Shown here piece by piece: positions 7,959 through 16,938 of a stretch of DNA of 64,000 nucleotides. The notes under the pieces were generated by a model. It had not been told where the DNA came from and made no database searches. It saw nothing but the letters and a program-made list of their open reading frames with translations. The stretch lies in contig JAOAPE010000010.1 of NCBI GenBank assembly GCA_025462725.1, forward strand, positions 186,001-250,000, read 5' to 3'. Position 1 is the first letter of the stretch. Each line of letters starts with the position of its first letter. The position numbers and the translations under genes were made by a program. The stretch comes from Terriglobales bacterium (lineage in GTDB: Bacteria > Acidobacteriota > Terriglobia > Terriglobales > Acidobacteriaceae).

Positions 7959-7991
7959 TGCGAGTGGGTTCGAATCCCACTATCCGCCCCA
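7959..7991 (+). other. 3' half of a tRNA (tRNA-His-like), probable prophage attachment site
   Basis: GTGGG-TTCGAAT-CCCAC at 7964-7980 is a perfect T arm. It is followed by a 7-nt acceptor strand TATCCGC, then C at the discriminator position and CCA at 7989-7991. A C discriminator is the hallmark of bacterial tRNA-His. No matching GCGGATA 5' strand, D arm or GTG anticodon arm lies upstream. A 3' tRNA end facing phage genes is the expected product of integration by a tRNA-targeting integrase. The intact tRNA should lie at the far, unseen end of the prophage. Confidence 0.7.
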
Positions 7992-8012
7992 ATAATTTTT
8001 CTGCTCTGATTG

Positions 8013-9284
8013 CTAAGAAGCTCTCCCCATCCCCACGTATTCGAATCCCATCGCGCGCAAACGCACTGGATCTAAAACATTTTTCGGATCGACAATCACG
8101 GGATTTTTCACCGCACGTTTGATCCGTCCGAAATCTAGCGAGCGAAATTCCGGCCAAGCAGTGCTGATCACGAGAGCGTCAACATCTTGCGCCGCATCAT
8201 AAGCGCTTGCGCAATAGCTGACTGTTCCGTTGAGTTCAAGTTTCGCATCCGCCATCGCTGCAGGATCGTAAGCTTGCACCTTTGCTCCCTGTGAAAGCAA
8301 CCGCTTGGCAAGAATGATCGACGCTGACGAAGCAACACAGTTCGTATTCGGCTTGAACGACAATCCAAGAATCCCGAGATGTTTGCCGGAAACCGAGCGC
8401 AACACTCCTGAGATCTTCTCGACCACGCGATCGCACATCCTCAGGTTCACTTCGCGCGCCGCGCTCAGCACCTTCAAGTTCACTCCCTTGCTCGAAGCAA
8501 GTTGAGCCAGCGAATCCATATCAGACTCGACAAATGGTCCGCCGAACGCTGCGCCTGGTTGCAAGCATCGCGGCGCTACGCGCTTGTCCAGTCCCATTGC
8601 CAGAGCCAGATCAACCGCATCAGCATCGACGTGTTCGCATAATCCAGCGAGTTCGTTGATGAAGCTGATCTTGGTCGCTACAAACGCCGTCGATGCTTCG
8701 CGGACGAGTTCTGCCGTCGCCAAGCTGGTTACGATGACCGGAACTCCGCGCATCACCAGCGGACGATACAACTGCTTAAGTATTGCAACAGCCGCAGCGG
8801 AACTCGTGCCCAACAGAATGCGATCCGGCCAATTGAAGTCTTCGAGCGCGCAACCATCGGTAAGAAAGAGAGGTTGTGAAACGACTGTTACGTGACTCGC
8901 TGCATCACGCAGCCGCGCCTGGATGCGCGCCGCTGTTCCCACTGAGACTGGAGTGGAAATCACGAGGATGAGTTCGTCCATGCACAACCGCGAGATGCGC
9001 AGCGCGATCTCCTCGATATAGTTCGCCGAATCCTGCGCCAGAAAGATGACTTCCCTCTTCTGCGCCAAGTGCGTCAGGTCAGAGGTGAAAGTCAGGCGTC
9101 CTGCGCGGATGTTTCGCTTGAGCACTTCTTGAAGGTTCTTCTCGAAGTATGGGACTGTTCCTTGAGCGGTGACAGTGATTTGGGACAAGTCTTCGTCCGC
9201 GCAGACAACGGGCATTCCAAAGTCGGCAAGACATGCAGAGAGAACCGTTGCGAGATATCCCGATCCGTAAACTCCAATGTGCAT
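8013..9284 (-). CDS. UDP-glucose 6-dehydrogenase family protein lacking catalytic residues
   Basis: A 423-residue protein with the full three-part UGD architecture: NAD-binding Rossmann start MHIGVYGSGYLATVLSACL, central dimer helix with KISFINELAG, and C-terminal domain with GLSFKPNT. The substrate-loop region reads GAAFGGPFVESD (about 244-255) where active enzymes have GFGGSCFPKD, so the nucleophilic Cys is Phe251. The NPEFLREG motif is QPLFLTDG, so the catalytic Glu is also lost. The active-site Lys and Asn of KISFIN and the loop Asp remain. Start ATG 9284 has AAGGAAG upstream. It lies alone, 22 nt from the prophage att site. It is probably a nucleotide-sugar-binding paralogue with altered or no oxidation activity. 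Confidence 0.85.
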   Translation of the reverse strand: MHIGVYGSGYLATVLSACLADFGMPVVCADEDLSQITVTAQGTVPYFEKNLQEVLKRNIRAGRLTFTSDLTHLAQKREVIFLAQDSANYIEEIALRISRLCMDELILVISTPVSVGTAARIQARLRDAASHVTVVSQPLFLTDGCALEDFNWPDRILLGTSSAAAVAILKQLYRPLVMRGVPVIVTSLATAELVREASTAFVATKISFINELAGLCEHVDADAVDLALAMGLDKRVAPRCLQPGAAFGGPFVESDMDSLAQLASSKGVNLKVLSAAREVNLRMCDRVVEKISGVLRSVSGKHLGILGLSFKPNTNCVASSASIILAKRLLSQGAKVQAYDPAAMADAKLELNGTVSYCASAYDAAQDVDALVISTAWPEFRSLDFGRIKRAVKNPVIVDPKNVLDPVRLRAMGFEYVGMGRAS

Positions 9285-9457
9285 AGATAGTTCTTCCTTT
9301 AACCGGGCGAGCTCGGCTTCTGCTGAGTACGTCCATTACTGATTGCGATTCGAGTGGGCAGTTGCGGTTTTACGCCGCAGGCGAGACTTGAGCAAGGTGC
9401 TCAGAGTGCTGGTCAAGGCAGGAAACGGTACATGTACGCAGGTTCCCTGTGGTAGGT

Positions 9458-10027
9458 TCAACGACCGCCGCCGAGAGGCTCCGGAGCAGGGCCAAGTCGG
9501 ACGGTGGCAAGATCGACCCAGTGATCGTCGTCGCCTTCGCGTACAAACGTAAGCTCTTCAATCTGCAGCGTCTTGGTGCCGGAATATCCAGACCAGCGCT
9601 CGCGGGATTTCGCCAGCGCCTGGTCTGCTTCCTGCAGTTCCGGCATCTTTACAATGGTAAGGTGAGGCATGTAGGGCCATGTTTCGTCGTATCGAAACGG
9701 CCCGGTGTTCAGGTCCTCGTGCAAGTCTCGGAAGCGATGAGCTGAATGTTCCACTCGCAGAAAGACAGTTGGCGTTGTTGGGCAAAAGGACTCGACGTCT
9801 CCCATTCTGACCTCGAATGCCTTGAAGCGTGCGGAATGTTCTTTAAGCAAGCGGATAGCATCTTCCTCAGTGCCATGCAGTTCGCGCGGAGGAAGTACAG
9901 TGACATGTGCGGGAAGATGTCCGTGTTCGGGATAGAGTTCACGGCGCAGGTCCTCGACGAAGTGCCCGACGGGGTTGCGGACATAAGCAACCACCGCGTA
10001 TTGCCGAGGCTTTGCTGGTTCAGGCAT
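9458..10027 (-). CDS. 2H phosphoesterase (2'-5' RNA ligase / LigT-like)
   Basis: A 189-residue cytosolic protein with the paired histidine motifs of the 2H superfamily: HVTVLPP near residue 41 and HLTIVKMPE near residue 125. Members hydrolyse or ligate 2',3'-cyclic or 2'-5' nucleotide bonds, and the substrate cannot be read from sequence. I place the start at ATG 10027 (MPEPAKPRQYAVVAYV). The upstream in-frame extension shows no family similarity and would run into the divergent promoter region shared with the DUF4112 gene. Confidence 0.8.
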   Translation of the reverse strand: MPEPAKPRQYAVVAYVRNPVGHFVEDLRRELYPEHGHLPAHVTVLPPRELHGTEEDAIRLLKEHSARFKAFEVRMGDVESFCPTTPTVFLRVEHSAHRFRDLHEDLNTGPFRYDETWPYMPHLTIVKMPELQEADQALAKSRERWSGYSGTKTLQIEELTFVREGDDDHWVDLATVRLGPAPEPLGGGR

Positions 10028-10102
10028 AAACCTGAAATTATAAGATGTTCGGGGCAGTGAAAGAGAATATTGCAATACTAGACGAACAAACGGGGATGAA
10101 CC

Positions 10103-10615
10103 ATGCCAGAACCTGTCGAGCCCGAGATATTGCCGCCACTGAAGCGGAGGTCTGCACCGGGAAACATCAGCGACGAGCAACTCGACCAACTTGCGTCGCT
10201 ATTGGATGATGTCTTCAACATTCCCGGTACGAAGATTCGTTTTGGACTCGACGCCTTGATCGGCCTGATTCCAGGATTAGGGGACCTGATTACCGGGGCC
10301 ATGTCATTCCTCATTATGTATGGAGCATGGCAGCGCGGACTTCCCCGAGTAACACTCGCGCGGATGCTGGCGAACATCGGCATCGACACTGTGATCGGAA
10401 TTGTCCCGATCTTCGGCGACGCCTTCGACGTAATGTGGAAGTCCAACCGGATGAACTACAACCTGCTGAAGCGCGCGGAAGCGGGAGCCAAGAAGTCGCA
10501 CTCGCTCCAGGATTGGCTCTTCCTCATGCTGCTGGCCCTGGGAATGTTGGCATTGATATCGCTACCGTTCATTGCTCTGGTGCTTTTTTTCAGGCTTATT
10601 CGCGGACAGGTCTGA
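10103..10615 (+). CDS. DUF4112 domain membrane protein
   Basis: A 170-residue protein with a soluble N terminus, then the DUF4112 core: LLDDVFNIPGTKIRFGLDALIGLIPGLGD at about residues 31-60, followed by hydrophobic segments and IVPIFGDAFDVMWKSNRMN. A strong C-terminal TM (FLMLLALGMLALISLPFIAL) follows. The DALIGLIPGLGD and PIFGDAFD repeats are diagnostic. The molecular function is unknown. It is divergent from the 2H phosphoesterase and 67 nt before tRNA-Pro. Confidence 0.85.
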   Translation: MPEPVEPEILPPLKRRSAPGNISDEQLDQLASLLDDVFNIPGTKIRFGLDALIGLIPGLGDLITGAMSFLIMYGAWQRGLPRVTLARMLANIGIDTVIGIVPIFGDAFDVMWKSNRMNYNLLKRAEAGAKKSHSLQDWLFLMLLALGMLALISLPFIALVLFFRLIRGQV

Positions 10616-10681
10616 GAATTCTCGCGCAAGCTTGGCGCCCGATCGAAGAACAGCAGAGTTATCGTTTACAATCGAAGTAGT

Positions 10682-10758
<77 letters not shown>

Positions 10759-10870
10759 AACTTTCTGTCGCGCATAAGATGTTTCTGCAAGCAAACTAAG
10801 TTGAACCTACGATTCAACGCTCCTGGACTCTTCGGCCATACTTTTTCGCCTATCTGAAAGGTGGATCAGC

Positions 10871-11314
10871 ATGAGCACTCTGGCCGGGATGCTTCGCAAA
10901 GGTCGATTCGTAGGGCCGGTTTTGCTGGCAGTTGCTTTGGCCAGCGCCAGTGCAAATACCAGTGATGAGACTCCGCCTGAGACTCTGCGCCTGGACAATC
11001 AAAATTTCAAAGTACAGATGGAACCGTTTACGGATTCCTACGCCGGGATGACACGGTTTGACAAGAAAGTCATCCAGATCGATCCCTCCTCTATTTCTGG
11101 ATTGCGCCGCAAAGTTTACTTGCACGAACTGATCCACGTGGCATGGCATGAAGGAAAGCCATCCACTAACAAGGAGCAGAAATTCACAGAGGAAGAAGCC
11201 ATTCAGCAACTCGTGCCAGGGCTGTTAAAGGTATTGGAACAGAATCCGCAAGCGGTTGAATATCTGAGCCGCGCGAACGCCGGGGCAGTCGCCCAAATAC
11301 AACTCAAGAAATAG
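10871..11314 (+). CDS. Secreted small protein with HExxH metal-binding motif
   Basis: A 147-residue protein with an N-terminal signal-like segment (GPVLLAVALASASA). The mature domain holds IQIDPSSISGLRRKVYLHELIHVAWHEG at about residues 73-100. HELIH is a zincin motif and a third His/Glu follows at HVAWHE. The protein is far shorter than most metalloproteases, resembling minimal zincin-fold proteins. ATG 10871 has AAGGTGGATC just upstream. It stands alone between tRNA-Pro and the epimerase gene. A peptidase role is plausible but not assured, as no flanking family signature was recognised. Confidence 0.65.
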   Translation: MSTLAGMLRKGRFVGPVLLAVALASASANTSDETPPETLRLDNQNFKVQMEPFTDSYAGMTRFDKKVIQIDPSSISGLRRKVYLHELIHVAWHEGKPSTNKEQKFTEEEAIQQLVPGLLKVLEQNPQAVEYLSRANAGAVAQIQLKK

Positions 11315-11453
11315 TCAATACCCCCCGTCGGCACTCTACGTCCAGCACTCCGGGAATGTCCTCACGTTCATCACATAAATGGGCTGTGCCCAAAGGTACT
11401 CGGTACAACGACTCCGGGCAGAATAGCGTCAAAAGCAGCAGCGAGTGAAGACT

Positions 11454-12575
11454 ATGAGCAAGAAAAAGGTGTTGGTCACAGGGGGCGCAGGTTTCATTGG
11501 ATCGCATCTGGTGGATGCGTTGGTCCGCCGGGGCCATGAAGTGAGGATACTCGACAAACTGATTGAGCAAGTACATGGATCCGCTGCTCCTGAACATCTG
11601 AACCTGCGTGCTGAATTCATTCAGGCGGATATCTGCGACAAGGAAGCAATCCGGCGCGCACTCGACGGCATTGACGTTGTGTATCACGAAGCAGCGGAAG
11701 TCGGCGTGGGCCAATCCATGTACGAGCCCGAACGGTACATGCGCGCAAACACGATGGGCACAACGATCCTTCTGGAAGAGATTAGGCTGCGCAGAACACA
11801 GATCAAGAAGCTGATTGTCGCTTCATCGATGTCTATCTACGGCGAAGGCGGCTATCGCTGCGCTAATTGCGGCGACGTTGCGCCACCGCTTCGCTCTGTG
11901 GAACAGCTACGCGGGCGCGAGTGGGACATTAAATGTCCCGTGTGCAACAGCGCTTTGAGTCCGATCTCAACAAAAGAGGATAAGCCGCTGTTCCCTACCT
12001 CTGTGTATGCGATCTCAAAGCAAGATCAGGAACAGCTATGCCTTGTGATGGGGCGGGCCTACGGGGTTCCGACCGTCGCTTTTCGATACTTCAACGTTTA
12101 CGGAACTAGGCAGGCGCTGTCGAATCCCTACACCGGAGTATGCGCAATCTTCTGTTCCCGGTTGCTGAACGATCGCGCACCAGTGATTTTCGAAGATGGA
12201 GAACAATCGCGCGATTTCATCCACGTGGATGACATCGTCGAGGCAAACCTGTTGGCGCTTGATTCCGACGGTGCTGACTTTCAAGCGCTGAATATTGGAA
12301 CCGGAGTCGCCACCAGCGTGAGTGAAATGTCTCGGATGTTGGCGGAAGGTTTAGGCAAAGACATTCAGCCGCAGATCGTTGGCGAGTATCGAGAGGGCGA
12401 TATCCGACACTGTGTTGCCGACATCTCACGAGCGCAGAGACTACTGGGTTACCAGCCGAAGGTCTCATTGCAAACGGGGCTGCCGGAGTTGCTCGAATGG
12501 GTGAAGATGCAGACCGCCACTGACATGGTGGACCACGCAAAATCAGAACTTGCCAGCCACGATCTGGTGCACTAA
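11454..12575 (+). CDS. NAD-dependent sugar epimerase, dTDP-L-rhamnose 4-epimerase-like, with zinc ribbon insert
   Basis: A 373-residue extended SDR enzyme. The NAD-binding GGAGFIGSH opens the protein, and the catalytic Ser (SSMSIYGEG) and YAISK follow, with RYFNVYGTRQALSNPYTGV later. Between the Ser and Tyr segments sits an insert with CANCG and CPVC, a four-Cys zinc ribbon. This insert and the QALSNPYTGV motif match enzymes annotated as dTDP-L-rhamnose 4-epimerase, which supply dTDP-6-deoxy-talose for cell-surface glycans. Start ATG 11454 is used, and an in-frame GTG at 11445 is possible. Transcription ends at a strong terminator directly after the stop. Confidence 0.8.
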   Translation: MSKKKVLVTGGAGFIGSHLVDALVRRGHEVRILDKLIEQVHGSAAPEHLNLRAEFIQADICDKEAIRRALDGIDVVYHEAAEVGVGQSMYEPERYMRANTMGTTILLEEIRLRRTQIKKLIVASSMSIYGEGGYRCANCGDVAPPLRSVEQLRGREWDIKCPVCNSALSPISTKEDKPLFPTSVYAISKQDQEQLCLVMGRAYGVPTVAFRYFNVYGTRQALSNPYTGVCAIFCSRLLNDRAPVIFEDGEQSRDFIHVDDIVEANLLALDSDGADFQALNIGTGVATSVSEMSRMLAEGLGKDIQPQIVGEYREGDIRHCVADISRAQRLLGYQPKVSLQTGLPELLEWVKMQTATDMVDHAKSELASHDLVH

Positions 12576-12592
12576 ATTTCTTGCGCAAAAAA

Positions 12593-12618
12593 AAGCCCCT
12601 CGCGAGAGGGGCTTTTTT
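12593..12618. terminator. Bidirectional rho-independent terminator
   Basis: AAGCCCCTCGCGAGAGGGGC forms an 8-bp GC stem flanked by A8 on the left and T6 on the right. It serves the epimerase (rightward) and the convergent TonB receptor gene (leftward). Confidence 0.9.
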
Positions 12619-12628
12619 GTTTCAACGA

Positions 12629-15600
12629 TTAGAAGTTGAACCGTGCAGAGAACTGAAGTTGCAATGGAGCATGTGCGGACTTCACTTTTCCGAAGTCAGG
12701 ATTTGTTGTGCTGATCCCATCCAGACTGTAGTTGCTGATCGGGTTGTAGTAGTTCGCCCGGTTCAGCAGGTTGAAAGCCTCAGTGCGGAATGTGAGTTCC
12801 TTGGCTTCGCTGCCAAACAACTTGAATCCCTTTTGGATGGCGAAATCCATGCTGGCATAGGCCGGCCCGGTGAACTGGTTACGTGTGGTGTTGCCAATGC
12901 AAGGCGATCCAACTGGGCCAGTCAACAATAATGTGCTGGGCGCGGCAGAAGCAAACAGGCACTTGCTGCCTCCAACCAAAGCTTGTCCCGGCAGTGTGAA
13001 TGTTCCACTGATGTAGTTGTTAGGATCACCAGTCAACTGCACACCGGTGGCGCTTACCCGCTCCGTGCTCTCACCGAACAGAGGGCCGGAGTAAATGGTG
13101 AATGGCTGTCCGCTCTGGACCGTGAGGATACCGCTGACCTGCCAGCCTCCCCACCTTTCCGAATTCCGCAGCAACGGCAATTCGTAGTTGTAATCCAAAA
13201 CCACGCGATGAGTGGTGTCGAAGTCAGATGGGCCCCAATCATTGGTCCGGAAGTTGGTTGGATCCTGCGGCAGATTGTAACGGCTTACAAATATTCTGCC
13301 CGCACCAGTCGTCGTTAAGCTTGACGTAAATGTATCCGCGCCGCTGACGCTGGCCGGAATGTTCGCGCCCTGTGCGATGGTTACTCCCAGCGCGGTACCA
13401 CCCGTGAGAATAAAGCTGAAGGGGTTAGCCAAACCGAAACGTTGCAATCCAGAAGCCTGCGTAAGAAGCGGCGTAGGCACCAGGTTGGGATTCGCGCTGG
13501 AGGCGTTGTCCATCGACTTTGAGTAGGTGTACGTGGCATTCACTCTGAGCCCTTTGAACTGGGCGACGCGAAGGCGGGCCAGTGCGGAGTGATAAAGAGA
13601 AGAACCAACGTTAGCCTGGGTCTCGATCGGGAAACTTTCAAAGGGATCGCAAACCGAATTGCTGGCGCCAGTAACGATTCCTCCGGCTACTACTGGGATC
13701 TTCGAGACGTTACAGAACCACTCGTTGTTGTAGCCAGTGTTGGTGATAATGGGAAGACGATGTCCACCGGCCCCGATATAGCCCAATTCGATGGACGTGT
13801 AATCACCTAAGCTCTGTTGCAGTGTCACGTTCACCTGGCGGGTATATGGGGTTTTCGAGTTGCGATTGTCACGGGCAGCCAAACCGAAGGGACTAGCAGC
13901 GCTCTGCCGGAAGGCATCGTAACCACCGTTTCCTCCCACAGCGGGGTTTATGTACGCCGGGTTAACCGTGCTGTTGCCGAAGCCGCATTGTGTGCAGAAT
14001 CCGCTTAAGAACGTCTGTCCATAGATGTAACGCGGATTCGCCGCATTCAATTGCGTGGGACGGTTTTCCATTAATCGCGCCATGTAGCTGATCGGCGATT
14101 GGTCATAGAACATTCCTACGCCGGCACGAACGACCGTACGGCCATCACCGCGGACATCCCATGCGATTCCGGCGCGTCCTGCGAAATCGTTGAGATCGGG
14201 CTGAATTACGTTTCCGTTGGTACTTGCGCCTAGACATTGCCACTGCGCCGCAGAGGCGCGGTCGCGAGGCACTGAATCTACGGTAGTAGCTGTACCTACG
14301 GCAGCACCAGTGCATTGATATCCGTAAGGATCGAAGACCTTAGAGCCGTTCTGTTGCACAAGTCCATTCGCTGTGGGATCGAAGTTCCAGATCTGGTCGT
14401 TTACTTCGTGAGGCACACCGAAGAACTCATAACGCAAGCCCATGTTCACGGTGAGTCTCTTGCCCAACTTCCATTGATCCTGACCAAAGCCCGCATAGCT
14501 GAACGAATTGAATAGGCCGTTGAAATTCGGCTGCTGATTCAATGCGTAGTCAAATGATGGTGCCCGGAATGCCGGATTCGTGAGACAACCAACGCCGGAA
14601 ACTTTACCGGTATTGCAAGTCTCGCTGTCACTGGTGAATTCGCCGATGTCTCCGGACGCGATGTAACCGCGGCTAAATCCGCCATCGGTCACGCGGTTCT
14701 GTATAAAGCGGAAATCGCCACCGAACTTGAACGAGTGCTTGCCGTGTGACCAGCTAAGGGCATCGGAGCCGAACCAGGTGGTGTCACGGTGAAGAGATGG
14801 TGCGTCAAGCGGAGCGCCGATCCTGGCAAATGGAAAGAGTCCATCCAAAGTGGGAAGCATGCCAGCGGTTGCAACCTGGTTCGCGGGTGCCGCACCGGCA
14901 TTCGTGGACCAGAACGAATCCAGCCATCCGCCGTAAGCTCCCGATTTGCCCGGAGCTGCGCCGCTATATTGCGTGTCCAATCCGCTGAGCAGAATGGTTT
15001 GCAAAGCATTACCGTTCAAGCCGATGGTCTTGGCATTGAAGCTGGCGTCCTGCGCGGTCTCTGTGAAACGGAATTGCGTGATTCCCAACCGGGCTTCGTT
15101 GATCAGCTTCTTGTAGCTCTTGGTGATCGTGAAGACGGCATTTTGGTTCTGCGCTTTACGCAGAGCGCCGTTACCAGGATAAGTGGCGCTTTCGGGAAGC
15201 GTGTCGTCATGCAGCTGATTCAGCAACTGGCCCGCATAGCGAAGGCTGAAGTTCAAGCTGTCTGTTGCTTTGTAGTCAGTACGAATCAGCGCGTTGTGAA
15301 CATTCGTGTAATTAGGAGCGGTGCCTTTGTAGAACTCCAGAACTCCCGGGACACCAACAACGTTGCTTGTAGGCAAGAGGTTCAGGATGTTCTTGGCGAG
15401 CAGATAGTCGGCTGCGTGCGCGGCATTAGTTGAAACAATGCTTTTGTCAAAAGCTGTTGGAACGCGTTCGAAGATCGCATTCGGATTGTCAATGCGCGTG
15501 CCCTCGTAGCTGCCGAACATGAAGATTTTCTTGTTAATGCTAAGCGGCCCGCCGATGTTCGCGCCGAACTGCTTGGAGTCAAATGGACTCTTCTTGGTGT

Positions 15601-16708
15601 CATTGGCGGCGAGAATCGCAGCCGGGTTGAAGAGATCGTTCTTGCCTTGATTGTTGGCGACGCATGTTGCGGGATTGAATGCAGGACCCGAAGCGGTGAT
15701 TGAATTTGTGCAATAACCATTCGCCTTCGCAGTGGCAACGTAGCTGTTGTATGCCAACGGCCCAACTGCTTTTCCCACTCCGGCCGAAGCGATCGGGGTT
15801 GCGCTAGTGGACCCCGCGTATGTTGCAGCCTTGTCGAAACCCGATCCGTTATAGACCGAAAGTGGCGAATCCATATTCAGAGCATCGTTCGCAAAGTATC
15901 CGAACATAGAGCCGTGCCATTTGTTCGTGCCGCTTTGACTGATGACGCTGACGATACCGCCTGCTCCGCGTCCGAACTCGGCATTCGCCGTGCTCGACGT
16001 AACGCGGAATTCCTGAATGGCGTCATTCACCTGAAACGGGATTGCCTGGTTGCTGCTGGAAGCGATGTTTTCGGCGCCGTCGAGAAGGAAGTTGTTAGAA
16101 CTTGCACGTTGGCCCGCGATACTGAAACTGGCGCCTGACAATGGCGAGCCTGCTTCAACGTCGTGTGTGTTGGGCGACAACAATCCCAAAACTAGAAAAT
16201 TTCTGTTGTATAGCGGAAGGGTGCGCAACTGCGCTCCGGTGATCACGCCGCCTATGTTTGTGTTTTTGTCGTTGGGAACTTTACTGGCTGCTCGCGCGGG
16301 GCCGGTAGGTGCAGCGGGACTTGGAGCTGCGCCTGTTGATGGTTCTCCGCCGGCCACTGTTGGTGCAGGATGCTCTCGAAGTGCCGGTAGAATTTCACGC
16401 TCATCACCGACGCTCACTGCAAACGATTGCTTCGTCGCATCGATATCGGCACCATCTTGAGTCGTCGCACTCACGGTGTAGCCGTCTGCCGGTTCGACTC
16501 CGCTGATGGTGTATGTGCCATCAGCTCCCGTCGTGGTCTTGCGGACGAACGCCCTGCCCTTGTTCTCAAGAAGCACGACAACACCGACCATTGGTTTGCC
16601 GCCCGCGTCCAGAACAGTTCCTAAGACGACTGCGTTCTGCGCAGATGCTGAGGGCACAAATGCCAGTGCCGCTGAGACGATGAGAAGAAGCCGAACGATT
16701 CGACCCAT
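12629..16708 (-). CDS. TonB-dependent receptor, Oar-like, with carboxypeptidase-regulatory-like domain
   Basis: A 1359-residue outer-membrane protein. A signal peptide ends at FVPSASAQ, then comes a beta-sandwich carboxypeptidase-regulatory-like domain at about 26-110 (GTVLDAGGKPMVGVVVLLEN). A Pro/Ala-rich linker leads to a plug-like domain with FSIAGQRASSNNFLLDGAENI and a long barrel ending in aromatic RFNF, the usual outer-membrane insertion signal. Acidobacterial genomes carry dozens of these. They are thought to import polymers or oligosaccharides, or to act in protein secretion as for Myxococcus Oar. The substrate cannot be read. RBS AGGAGAA precedes ATG 16708. No SusD-like partner or degradative enzyme is adjacent. 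Confidence 0.9.
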   Translation of the reverse strand: MGRIVRLLLIVSAALAFVPSASAQNAVVLGTVLDAGGKPMVGVVVLLENKGRAFVRKTTTGADGTYTISGVEPADGYTVSATTQDGADIDATKQSFAVSVGDEREILPALREHPAPTVAGGEPSTGAAPSPAAPTGPARAASKVPNDKNTNIGGVITGAQLRTLPLYNRNFLVLGLLSPNTHDVEAGSPLSGASFSIAGQRASSNNFLLDGAENIASSSNQAIPFQVNDAIQEFRVTSSTANAEFGRGAGGIVSVISQSGTNKWHGSMFGYFANDALNMDSPLSVYNGSGFDKAATYAGSTSATPIASAGVGKAVGPLAYNSYVATAKANGYCTNSITASGPAFNPATCVANNQGKNDLFNPAAILAANDTKKSPFDSKQFGANIGGPLSINKKIFMFGSYEGTRIDNPNAIFERVPTAFDKSIVSTNAAHAADYLLAKNILNLLPTSNVVGVPGVLEFYKGTAPNYTNVHNALIRTDYKATDSLNFSLRYAGQLLNQLHDDTLPESATYPGNGALRKAQNQNAVFTITKSYKKLINEARLGITQFRFTETAQDASFNAKTIGLNGNALQTILLSGLDTQYSGAAPGKSGAYGGWLDSFWSTNAGAAPANQVATAGMLPTLDGLFPFARIGAPLDAPSLHRDTTWFGSDALSWSHGKHSFKFGGDFRFIQNRVTDGGFSRGYIASGDIGEFTSDSETCNTGKVSGVGCLTNPAFRAPSFDYALNQQPNFNGLFNSFSYAGFGQDQWKLGKRLTVNMGLRYEFFGVPHEVNDQIWNFDPTANGLVQQNGSKVFDPYGYQCTGAAVGTATTVDSVPRDRASAAQWQCLGASTNGNVIQPDLNDFAGRAGIAWDVRGDGRTVVRAGVGMFYDQSPISYMARLMENRPTQLNAANPRYIYGQTFLSGFCTQCGFGNSTVNPAYINPAVGGNGGYDAFRQSAASPFGLAARDNRNSKTPYTRQVNVTLQQSLGDYTSIELGYIGAGGHRLPIITNTGYNNEWFCNVSKIPVVAGGIVTGASNSVCDPFESFPIETQANVGSSLYHSALARLRVAQFKGLRVNATYTYSKSMDNASSANPNLVPTPLLTQASGLQRFGLANPFSFILTGGTALGVTIAQGANIPASVSGADTFTSSLTTTGAGRIFVSRYNLPQDPTNFRTNDWGPSDFDTTHRVVLDYNYELPLLRNSERWGGWQVSGILTVQSGQPFTIYSGPLFGESTERVSATGVQLTGDPNNYISGTFTLPGQALVGGSKCLFASAAPSTLLLTGPVGSPCIGNTTRNQFTGPAYASMDFAIQKGFKLFGSEAKELTFRTEAFNLLNRANYYNPISNYSLDGISTTNPDFGKVKSAHAPLQLQFSARFNF

Positions 16709-16938
16709 GACGATGTTCTCCTATCCACTACCCGAAGTGACACCACAATCCATGCACACACGCAGTCAATACAAACGTAGGCCCAGTTAAGCCTTGACAG
16801 CAGGAAGCCTGTTATTAGACAAGAATTGTGAGGGAAAACTAATACCACTTTCTGAGGTAAGTAGCTAGCAGAAAAGTCACTTAAGTGTTTCTAGGATAGA
16901 TGCCTGGGTTCCCGGGCCAAAGACCGGCGGGAACGAAA

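Noticed and set aside
7920-7991. Complete tRNA gene
   Set aside because: Only the T arm and 3' acceptor are present. CCTCT-AAGTTAT-AGAGA upstream lacks U33 and a matching 5' acceptor strand.
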